Assembly (NCBI GenBank): GCA_900539625.1
Contig: UQCW01000014.1
Span: 1-48,460, forward strand
Origin: an uncultured Prevotella sp.
Lineage (GTDB): Bacteria; Bacteroidota; Bacteroidia; Bacteroidales; Bacteroidaceae
Direction of reading: 5' to 3'
Length of the DNA: 48,460 nucleotides
Each line of letters begins with the position of its first letter. Positions within the stretch are counted from its first letter, which is position 1. The position numbers and the translations under genes are program-made. Positions 42,875 to 48,460 of this stretch are shown here, in pieces. The notes under the pieces were generated by a model, which was not told the origin of the DNA, did not search any database, and saw only the letters and a list, made by a program, of their open reading frames with translations.

Positions 42875-44689
42875 TTGAAAACATTTGAAGAGTTGGGCGT
42901 ATCGGAAGCAATCCGCCGCGCCATTTCGGAGATAGGCTACGAACAGCCTATGCCAGTGCAAGAAGAAGTCATTCCCTATCTTTTAGGAGTCGGCAACGAT
43001 GTCATCGCCTTGGCCCAGACAGGAACCGGGAAAACGGCCGCCTACGGTCTGCCGGTTTTGCAGAAAGTCAATCCCGACGACCGCCGCACGCAAGCCGTCA
43101 TCCTCAGTCCCACGCGTGAGCTGTGTCTGCAGATTGCTGGCGACCTGAAAGAATATTCCCGATACATCGACAACCTCCACGTCCTCGCCGTCTATGGCGG
43201 TTCGAGCATCGAAAGCCAAATTCGCTCCCTGCGCAAGGGTGCCCAGGTCATCGTGGCCACTCCCGGCCGCTTGATCGACCTCATGAAGCGCGGTGTGGCA
43301 AAGCTCGATGTTGTTGAAAACGTCGTGCTTGACGAAGCCGACGAAATGCTCAACATGGGCTTCACGGAAAGCATCGACGAAATCCTCGCTGGCGTCCCTG
43401 CCGAGCGCAACACGTTGCTCTTCTCCGCCACGATGGGCGCCGAAATCGAGCGCATTGCCAAAAACTATCTCCACGACTATAAAGAAATCGTTGTAGGCTC
43501 ACGCAACGAAGGCGCCGAAAACGTCAACCACATCTATTATCTCGTACACGCCAAAGACAAATACCTCGCGCTGAAACGCGTGGTCGACTATTATCCGAAA
43601 ATCTACGGCATCATCTTCTGCCGCACCCGTATGGAGACACAGGAAGTGGCCGACCTCCTCATCCGCGACGGCTACAACGCCGAAGCCCTCCACGGCGACC
43701 TCTCGCAGGCTCAGCGCGACCTCACGATGCAGAAGTTCCGCCAACACCGCACGCAGCTCCTCGTTGCCACCGATGTGGCAGCCCGCGGTCTTGACGTCGA
43801 CGAACTGACACACGTGATCAACTACGGACTTCCCGACGACGTAGAAAACTATACCCACCGCTCTGGACGTACTGGACGCGCCGGAAAGCGCGGCACGAGC
43901 ATCTCCATCATCCACCTCCGCGAGCGTGGAAAAGTGCGCATCATCGAGAAAGTCATCGGCAAGAAATTCGAGGTCGGCGTATTGCCCGAGCCCCAGGAAA
44001 TCTGCACGAAACAGCTCTATCGCGTAATGGACGAACTGGAACGCATTGAGGTCGACGAGACGCAAATCGCCCCCTTCCTCCCAGAAATCTTCCGCAAGCT
44101 CGACTGGCTCACGAAGGAAGACCTCGTCAAGCGCATCGTCAGCCGCGAGTTCGGACATTTCCTGCAATATTATGCCAACGCGCCCGAGATCGAGCAGCCG
44201 AAGGGCGGCCGCGACGACAAGAAGGGTGCCAAGGCCGACCGTCCCCGCCGCGAACGCGGAGCGAGCGGTCCGCGCGAAGCCGAGCCGGGCTACAAGCGCC
44301 TCTTCATCAACCTCGGCAAGCGCGACAATTTCTATGCCCGCGAAATCATCAACCTCGTCAACCGCTATGTGAAGGGCAAGGTCGACATCGGCCGCATCGA
44401 CCTGACGGCCAACTGCTCTTTCTTTGAAGTGCCCGAAGAGCAGGCCCCAGAGGTGTTGAAGAAGATGGCGAAAGCCAAGGTGGGCGACCGCAAGGTCGTT
44501 GTCGACGGCGCCGAGCGCGAAGGCTCTGCCGACTCGCGCGACCGTCGTAAACACGCCGACCGCAACGCCGCCGGCCGCCGTGGTGCATCCCGCAAGGGCG
44601 ACGAGCGCCGTGGCCGCCGCGCCGACAATGGCGAGAGCGACCAGTCACGCCGCCGTGGCCGCGACGATTGGAAGAAGTTCTTTGAATAA
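42875..44689 (+). CDS. deaD: DEAD-box RNA helicase (DeaD/CsdA type)
   Basis: It unwinds RNA in ribosome assembly and RNA decay. The best start is TTG at 42875, giving LKTFEELGVSEAIRRAI, read as MKTFEELGV; no in-frame ATG exists nearby. That yields 604 residues. Motifs are AQTGTGKT, PTRELCLQ, TPGRLID, DEAD, SAT, ATDVAARGLDV and HRSGRTGRAG. A DbpA-type RNA-binding domain (YKRLFINLGKRDNFYAREII, about 490-565) follows an Arg-rich spacer. The end is a basic, Arg/Gly/Asp-rich disordered tail. It has its own promoter at 42731-42762. Confidence 0.93.
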   Translation: MKTFEELGVSEAIRRAISEIGYEQPMPVQEEVIPYLLGVGNDVIALAQTGTGKTAAYGLPVLQKVNPDDRRTQAVILSPTRELCLQIAGDLKEYSRYIDNLHVLAVYGGSSIESQIRSLRKGAQVIVATPGRLIDLMKRGVAKLDVVENVVLDEADEMLNMGFTESIDEILAGVPAERNTLLFSATMGAEIERIAKNYLHDYKEIVVGSRNEGAENVNHIYYLVHAKDKYLALKRVVDYYPKIYGIIFCRTRMETQEVADLLIRDGYNAEALHGDLSQAQRDLTMQKFRQHRTQLLVATDVAARGLDVDELTHVINYGLPDDVENYTHRSGRTGRAGKRGTSISIIHLRERGKVRIIEKVIGKKFEVGVLPEPQEICTKQLYRVMDELERIEVDETQIAPFLPEIFRKLDWLTKEDLVKRIVSREFGHFLQYYANAPEIEQPKGGRDDKKGAKADRPRRERGASGPREAEPGYKRLFINLGKRDNFYAREIINLVNRYVKGKVDIGRIDLTANCSFFEVPEEQAPEVLKKMAKAKVGDRKVVVDGAEREGSADSRDRRKHADRNAAGRRGASRKGDERRGRRADNGESDQSRRRGRDDWKKFFE

Positions 44690-44728
44690 GCTATAGGGGA
44701 GGGTGGGGTATCCCATCCTCCTCGTAAG

Positions 44729-45059
44729 TAGGTGTCTCCAAGATTGGTAGAGGGGCGCCAGTGCCCCTGAAAGGGGCTCATATTTAGGGTAGGGGCTTGC
44801 CCCTACCTCTTGGGGCTGATTTATGAACCTTGCCCCTGTAAGGGGCTCATATCTCGAATCTTATTGCGGGGCAAGCCCCGCCAACGATATGCGCCCCTTA
44901 CAGGGGCAGCAGCGAGAAATGATGAGCACTGGCGGGAGATAGGGGCAAGCCCCTATCCTGGAATATGAGCCCCTTTCAGGGGCAGCGGTGCCGCAACCGC
45001 CACTTACTATTTGGCTCAAAACCGCGCAAAGATCATCTGGATTCAGAACGCCCTACCTG
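44729..45059 (+). repeat. Hairpin-array repeat, copy C (full length)
   Basis: Same order of seven hairpins as copy A, from GCCCCTGAAAGGGGC (about 44763) to GCCCCTTTCAGGGGC (about 44969). It is flanked left by a truncated end (GTAGGTGTCTCCAAG) and TTGGTAGAGGGGCGCCAG. The right end is a diverged TCTGGATTCAGAACGCCC at 45037-45054. A second solo end, TTTTGAACACCTACTTA, follows at 45078. It occupies the helicase-barrel protein spacer; no gene is present in 44690-45118. Confidence 0.8.
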
Positions 45060-45075
45060 CATGAATACTGTAAAA

Positions 45076-45095
45076 TAATTTTGAACACCTACTTA
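45076..45095 (+). repeat. Solo repeat end
   Basis: AATTTTGAACACCTACTTAC, 24 bp before the barrel-protein start, matches the ends at 11857 and (inverted) 42588. It could contribute to the transcript leader of the following gene. Confidence 0.5.
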
Positions 45096-45118
45096 CCCTT
45101 ACTAAATATAAAATCCCT

Positions 45119-45784
45119 ATGAAACGAATGCTTCTCATGCTCCTTCCCTTGCTCTGCTTGGCAGGAACGGGAGCAGTCCATGCCCAGAAATGGCAGTTGA
45201 AAGTTGGCGGCGGTCTTGCCAGCCAGGGCGTCCACAACCGTGTGGTGGGAGCCTACAAAATCGGTGTGGCCTACGAATACGAGTTCGACCAGCATTGGAC
45301 CTTCTCGCCCGGCCTCATGTTCTACGGCAAAGGCTGGCGCACGCCCGACGAGTCCGTGGCCTGCGTTGACGATGACGGCAACCCCATGCTCAGCGAGTCG
45401 GGCCAGCAGGTCTACAGCCTCATGAGCCGTTCCGCATCGGCCAACTACGTAGAAGTCCCGCTCCTCTTCAACTATTACTACCGCCTTGCCGAGTCGCGCT
45501 ACGTCGTCCTCTCGGCCGGCCCCTATGTGGCCTTCGGTGTGGCAGGAAAGATAAAGACCAAGGGCGACGGCAGCCGCATCGGCAGTGAGAAACTCTTCTA
45601 CGAAGGCAACACCTTCAGCCTCTCCGGTGCCCGCCGCATCGATGCCGGCGTTCAGGCCCACCTTGGTTATCAGTTGCCCTCCGGCCTCACCATCGGCGTA
45701 GAAGGCGACTTTGGCCTCGTGCCCTTCAGCCGTGGCGGCCATTGCAACCTCGTGGGCCTTGTGTCTTTAGGGTATAGCTTCTGA
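45119..45784 (+). CDS. Outer-membrane beta-barrel protein
   Basis: The 221-residue protein has a signal peptide (MKRMLLMLLPLLCLAGTGAVHAQ). The remainder shows the alternating pattern and short aromatic strand ends of an eight-stranded porin-like (OmpA/PorT-type, outer membrane protein beta-barrel) fold: WQLKVGGGLASQGV, WTFSPGLMFYGKGW, YVEVPLLFNYYYRL, YVVLSAGPYVAFGV, DAGVQAHLGYQL and a terminal LVGLVSLGYSF. The terminal Phe is the usual signal for BAM assembly. The role is unknown; it may be structural or a small-molecule barrel. Confidence 0.85.
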   Translation: MKRMLLMLLPLLCLAGTGAVHAQKWQLKVGGGLASQGVHNRVVGAYKIGVAYEYEFDQHWTFSPGLMFYGKGWRTPDESVACVDDDGNPMLSESGQQVYSLMSRSASANYVEVPLLFNYYYRLAESRYVVLSAGPYVAFGVAGKIKTKGDGSRIGSEKLFYEGNTFSLSGARRIDAGVQAHLGYQLPSGLTIGVEGDFGLVPFSRGGHCNLVGLVSLGYSF

Positions 45785-45820
45785 GGATACCAACGAGGGT
45801 AAAATACCTATAAATGGGTA

Positions 45821-45851
45821 TTGCACAGGCGCTTAAAACGCCGTACCTTTG
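45821..45851 (+). promoter_or_regulatory. Promoter of a short transcript
   Basis: TTG (45821-45823), a 20-bp spacer and TACCTTTG (45844-45851). The spacer contains the small palindrome GGCG-CTTAAAA-CGCC. It lies after a weak AATACC/GGTATT hairpin that follows the barrel-protein gene. Confidence 0.65.
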
Positions 45852-45857
45852 CACTCA

Positions 45858-45955
45858 GATTAGCAACCACAGCAAATCAAGTAGAATTTTAAATTGTTAT
45901 GTCCATGTCAAAGAACGAGGTGTGCCGCGCGGCACGCCTCGTTTTGCGTTTTTGT
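45858..45955 (+). ncRNA. Candidate small RNA
   Basis: About 100 nt run from the promoter at 45821-45851 to a 13-bp terminator stem AACGAGGTGTGCC/GGCACGCCTCGTT (45914-45943) followed by GCGTTTTTG. No credible protein is encoded; a 29-codon frame (MSMSKNEVCRAAR...) starts at 45900 but runs across the terminator. I do not recognise the RNA family. The promoter, terminator and size are those of a bacterial sRNA gene. Confidence 0.5.
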
Positions 45956-45975
45956 AATGTAAGGGGATATATTTT

Positions 45976-46037
45976 GGGGGCGCGGTAAACAACGAAATAT
46001 ATTATAGGGGGCGCGGTAAACAATGAAATATAATAAT
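45976..46037 (+). repeat. Tandem repeat, 31 bp x 2
   Basis: Two consecutive 31-bp units begin GGGGGCGCGGTAAACAA at 45976 and 46007 and differ at a few positions. A related single copy with AAATATATTAT lies near 48060. The unit is followed at once by another dispersed repeat at 46038. Confidence 0.75.
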
Positions 46038-46192
46038 GGCCTCAGACGGCGTAACAACGAATTAAACGAATTAACGAATTTCTTTGGGGCGCGCGATTGG
46101 GGCGCAGCACTGTAGCTCACTTTGCTCGCAAAGTGAGGTGGACGGATATGTGGCGAACTTGCCTGATATATATGCGGACAATGTGGCACCGC
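46038..46192 (+). repeat. Companion repeats including palindrome copy 4
   Basis: 46038-46080 is the GGCCTCAGACGGCGTAACAA repeat with its tandem GAATTAA motifs. It leads into GGGGCGCGCGATTGGGGCG and the palindromic repeat (arms CTCACTTTGC/GCAAAGTGAG) at 46116-46137. The same order occurs near 48082-48159, although the first part is shortened there. Confidence 0.7.
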
Positions 46193-46340
46193 TGCCCCTG
46201 AAAGGGGCTCATATTTAGGGTAGGGGCTTGCCCCTACCTCTTGGGCCCGATTTATGGACCTCGCCCCTGTAAGGGGCTCATATCTCGAATCTTATTGCGG
46301 GGCAAGCCCCTATCCTGGAATATGAGCCCCTTTCAGGGGC
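46193..46340 (+). repeat. Hairpin-array repeat, copy D (internal deletion)
   Basis: It starts with the first three hairpins of the array. The middle GCGGGGCAAGCCCC then joins directly to the CTATCCTGGAATATGAG segment that normally follows hairpin six. The missing part lies between two copies of GGGGCAAGCCCC, so a deletion by recombination or slippage between hairpin sequences explains it. Confidence 0.75.
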
Positions 46341-46470
46341 AATCCCCGCGCCCAAGCGGCCCGGCAATTCGTTAAATTCGTTGTTACGCCGTCTGAGGCC
46401 AACATCGAAATGCGGCGTAGCCCCGCAACCCCGTTGCAAAAATTCGATTAATTCGAACCTTCCGGCGCCA
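46341..46470 (-). repeat. Inverted flank shared with array B
   Basis: GCGGCCCGGCAATTCG, the TACGCCGTCTGAGGCC segment and CAACCCCGTTGCAAAAATTC run in the opposite orientation to the sequence left of array B (40895-41018). Array and flank thus form a larger composite unit of about 300 bp or more, present twice in inverse orientation about 5.3 kb apart. Confidence 0.7.
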
Positions 46471-46476
46471 GCGTCC

Positions 46477-46508
46477 ATAAAAAAGCAGCCAGACAAATCC
46501 GGCTGCTT
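46477..46508 (-). terminator. Second terminator downstream of tRNA-Leu
   Basis: AAGCAGCC pairs with GGCTGCTT around a 10-nt loop. On the minus strand it is followed by a T run (TTTTTTATGG). It lies beyond the first terminator at 46524-46562. Confidence 0.75.
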
Positions 46509-46523
46509 CCTATAATTCTCGTA

Positions 46524-46562
46524 ACAAAAAAAACGGTTGACACTCATTGAGTATCAACCGTT
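46524..46562 (-). terminator. Terminator of tRNA-Leu
   Basis: On the minus strand GAACGGTTGATACTCA pairs with the complementary arm (GTGTCAACCG) around ATGA and is followed by eight T. It begins 6 nt after the tRNA 3' end. Confidence 0.85.
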
Positions 46563-46567
46563 CTTCG

Positions 46568-46649
46568 TACCCAGAGCCGGGGTCGAACCGGCACGGGTTG
46601 CCCCACTGGTGTTTGAGACCAGCGCGTCTACCGATTCCGCCATCTGGGC
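46568..46649 (-). tRNA. tRNA-Leu (anticodon CAA)
   Basis: The 82-nt minus-strand sequence folds as a class II tRNA. The acceptor GCCCAGA pairs with TCTGGGT (first pair G-T), the D-arm is GGCGGAATCGGTAGACGC, and the anticodon stem-loop CTGGT-CTCAAAC-ACCAG has anticodon CAA. A short variable arm and the T-arm CCGGTTCGACCCCGG follow. The discriminator is A and CCA is not encoded. It reads UUG. It stands alone with promoter and terminator. Confidence 0.96.
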
Positions 46650-46685
46650 TTTTGCATATCAAGCCTCTTGGGCTCGTTTGCGGTG

Positions 46686-46716
46686 CAAAGGTACGGATAT
46701 AATTTGGAACAGCCAA
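46686..46716 (-). promoter_or_regulatory. Promoter of tRNA-Leu
   Basis: On the minus strand TTG (46714-46716), a 20-bp spacer and TACCTTTG (46686-46693). Transcription starts close to 46680, about 30 nt before the mature 5' end. Confidence 0.7.
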
Positions 46717-46872
46717 GAAAAAGGCCGATTTTCTGATTTTTTTTGTTCTTTAATCCTTCGGAGGCCCTGAGAATGGGATTTTATCGCTACATTAGCAGTC
46801 CGATAATACTGAGCGCGTCCGTAGCGGAGGCAACATCCCCTTGCGGGCGCCGAAAAACAAAATCTCACAACC

Positions 46873-47961
46873 ATGAACAAACAGCATAATTATTGCATCA
46901 TTCTCGCGGGAGGCATCGGACGCCGCCTGTGGCCTGTCAGCAAGCAGGCAAAGCCTAAACAATTTGTCGATATTTTCGGCGTCGGGCGCACCCTCTTGCA
47001 GCAGACCTTCGATCGCTTTGCCCGCATCATGGATAAAAACCACATCATCGTCTCCACCTATAAGGAATACGTGCCGCTGGTCAAAGAGCAGTTGCCAGAA
47101 CTCCCCGACAGTTGCATCCTCGCTGAGCCCGTGCAGCTCTCAACGGCCCCCGCCGCAGCCTGGGCCTCCTGCCACATCGCCAACATCGACCGCGACGCCA
47201 ACATCGTCGTCTCGCCCGCCGACCAGTTCATCGTCAACGAGGCCAACTTCGCCGAGCAGATTGCCGGAGGCCTCGACTTCGTGTCGAAACACGACGACTT
47301 CCTCGTCATGGGCGCCGTCCCAACAGTTCCCAACACGGCTTACGGCTATATCCAGCAGGGGCGCGAGCGCATCGACGACACCACCTCGCGCGTCAAATCC
47401 TTCTCCGAGAAGCCAACGCTCGAATATGCCCGCATGTTTGTCGAGAGCGGTGAGTTCCTCTGGAACACGGGCCTCATGCTCTGGCGCACCTCCACGCTGC
47501 TCCACCTCCTCAAGACAAACGGCATTCTCATGGGCAACTGGCTCGACACCGACTGGCAAGGCCTCACGCCTGAGCAAGAGCTGAAGAAGATAGAGGAAAA
47601 CTATCCTTCGAGCCTCCATACCTCCATCGACCTCGTGGTGCTTGAGAAATGCGACAATGTCTACGTGCGCCGCTGCAACTTCGGATGGACCGACGTCGGT
47701 AGCTGGCCAGAAATCTACGACGTGGCGGAGAAAGATGCCGACGGCAATGCCGTCCTCGCCAACGGCCATGTGCTGCTCTCAGGATGCCGTAACAACCTCG
47801 TGGACCTGCCCGAAAACACTGGCGCCATCATCTGCGGACTCGACAACTACCTCGTGGCCTTCAAAGGCAACCAATTGGTGATCTGCCCGAACGACGACCC
47901 GGGACGCGTGCGCAAAATGGTCAACGAAGCACAAATTCAATACGGCGACGATTTCGTGTGA
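46873..47961 (+). CDS. manC: Mannose-1-phosphate guanylyltransferase
   Basis: It makes GDP-mannose from mannose 1-phosphate and GTP for surface polysaccharides and, through later steps, GDP-fucose. The 362-residue protein is the single-domain form without the C-terminal isomerase domain. Motifs are the nucleotide-binding ILAGGIGRRLWPVSKQAKPKQF at about 10-30, VVSPADQFI (metal Asp), LWNTGLMLWR and FGWTDVGSW. GDP-fucose made from its product could supply the glycosyltransferase at 14872. Start at ATG 46873; it is transcribed divergently from the tRNA. Confidence 0.93.
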   Translation: MNKQHNYCIILAGGIGRRLWPVSKQAKPKQFVDIFGVGRTLLQQTFDRFARIMDKNHIIVSTYKEYVPLVKEQLPELPDSCILAEPVQLSTAPAAAWASCHIANIDRDANIVVSPADQFIVNEANFAEQIAGGLDFVSKHDDFLVMGAVPTVPNTAYGYIQQGRERIDDTTSRVKSFSEKPTLEYARMFVESGEFLWNTGLMLWRTSTLLHLLKTNGILMGNWLDTDWQGLTPEQELKKIEENYPSSLHTSIDLVVLEKCDNVYVRRCNFGWTDVGSWPEIYDVAEKDADGNAVLANGHVLLSGCRNNLVDLPENTGAIICGLDNYLVAFKGNQLVICPNDDPGRVRKMVNEAQIQYGDDFV

Positions 47962-48006
47962 GACGTTGCGCGGGTAACAATATATAGTATATGTATAAAT
48001 TCAATT

Positions 48007-48041
48007 CCAGGGGTGTCCTAAGCCGATTAGGACACCCCTGG
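48007..48041 (+). terminator. Perfect hairpin after manC
   Basis: CCAGGGGTGTCCTAA pairs perfectly with TTAGGACACCCCTGG (15 bp) around a 5-nt loop, 46 bp past the manC stop. No T run follows, so termination is probable but not certain. Confidence 0.6.
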
Positions 48042-48049
48042 GAGTGTAC

Positions 48050-48320
48050 GGGCGCGATGATGAAATATATTATTGGCGTCGCAAACAACGAATTAACGAA
48101 ATTCCTTGGACGTGTGATTGGGGCGCCAGCACTGTAGCTCACTTTGCTCGCAAAGTGAGGGCCACGGACACGTCGCGAAAAATGTTTGTGGTTTCGCCGC
48201 GAGCGCCCTGAAAGGGCAGCCAGTCCACAGCCCATGGCAACGCCCTGGGTATCAGCGTATAAACGCCTACGCCCTGTAAGGGCAAAAGTATGGGCGAATG
48301 GTTGTTTATTACTTTTGCCC
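48050..48320. repeat. Companion repeats including palindrome copy 5
   Basis: This stretch holds a partial 31-bp-type unit (near 48060), a shortened AACAACGAATTAACGAA repeat, and the palindromic repeat with arms CTCACTTTGC/GCAAAGTGAG at 48138-48159. Further on are GCCGCGAGCGCCCTGAAAGG (about 48193-48215) and CGCCCTGTAAGGGC (about 48273-48287). The last two carry the small hairpins CCCTGAAAGGG and CCCTGTAAGGG, the same design as in the large arrays. No gene is credible. Confidence 0.65.
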
Positions 48321-48410
48321 TTTCAGGTAGGGTGTTCAAAATTCCATAAAAATCAAGGTTGGTAAAGAGGCGCCAGCGCCCCTGAAGGTAGGGTGTTCAA
48401 AATCCAGAAA
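48321..48410 (-). repeat. Two repeat ends in direct order
   Basis: GGTAGGGTGTTCAAAAT occurs near 48326 and again near 48386. The first is followed by AATCAAGGTTGGTAAAGAGG and GCGCCAGCGCCCCTGAA, the normal left flank of an array. The array itself is missing and the second end follows directly. The remaining bases to the window end show nothing. Confidence 0.7.
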
Positions 48411-48460
48411 AAATCCCGCACGATTTTTGACCAAATAAACGCTATAACTCACTGATATTC

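Noticed and set aside
45900..45989. 29-codon peptide in the small-RNA candidate
   Set aside because: The frame runs through the terminator stem into a dispersed repeat, so it is unlikely to be translated as such.
48193..48339. 66-codon minus-strand frame near the end
   Set aside because: It is a translation of dispersed repeats with small hairpins, similar to sequence at 40836-40892, and not a gene.

Overview
The window looks like a chromosomal segment of a Bacteroidales bacterium, most likely of the Prevotella group. The evidence is gene content (succinate-pathway PEP carboxykinase and acetate/succinate CoA-transferase, DUF2851, class III ribonucleotide reductase, a zinc-cysteine-poor sirtuin, a BspA-like leucine-rich-repeat protein with a Prevotella-type C-terminal tail). 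Promoters have the Bacteroidetes form TTG/TTTG - about 20 bp - TAnnTTTG, and gene starts lack Shine-Dalgarno sequences. All assignments come from reading the sequence; no database search was run.

Layout. 0.1-6 kb: pckA (minus), then upp, a sirtuin deacylase and a 7TM-HD phosphohydrolase (plus). 6-9 kb: a possible small RNA locus, a secreted LRR/discoidin-like protein and a 57-residue peptide gene. 9-18 kb: argS, an RNase H with a viroplasmin-like N-terminus, and a cell-envelope group (MsbA-like exporter, GT2 glycosyltransferase, fucosyltransferase-fold glycosyltransferase, rhomboid protease, EEP-family hydrolase). 18-21.7 kb: the anaerobic ribonucleotide reductase nrdD with a long structured leader, and its activase nrdG. 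21.7-26.5 kb: repeats, a membrane protein, and two divergent paralogous exported proteins of unknown function. 26.6-32.2 kb: acetyl-CoA hydrolase/transferase, a prenyl diphosphate synthase and polA. 32.6-42.6 kb: a long minus-strand series, deoC-mazG-dtd-uvrC-apt-mnmG-dprA-thioesterase-DUF2851. 42.8-48 kb: a DEAD-box helicase, an outer-membrane barrel protein, a candidate small RNA, tRNA-Leu(CAA) and a GDP-mannose pyrophosphorylase.

Two features stand out. First, two close matches to the ParB-binding site parS lie 6.5 kb apart, one inside polA and one beside mnmG. This suggests the window is in the origin-proximal, segregation-active part of the chromosome. Second, the spaces between genes carry a dense non-coding repeat system. 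Its units are 270-350 bp arrays of seven short GC-rich hairpins, themselves arranged as a large palindrome and bounded by inverted ends of the type TCTGGATTTTGAACACCC. At least four arrays, about ten solo ends and several companion repeats occur in 48 kb, and no transposase is present. It behaves like a non-autonomous mobile or palindromic-repeat family.

Functionally the window mixes housekeeping (DNA replication, repair and segregation, tRNA modification and charging, nucleotide salvage), anaerobic metabolism (PEP carboxykinase, CoA-transferase, NrdDG) and cell-surface glycan and outer-membrane functions.
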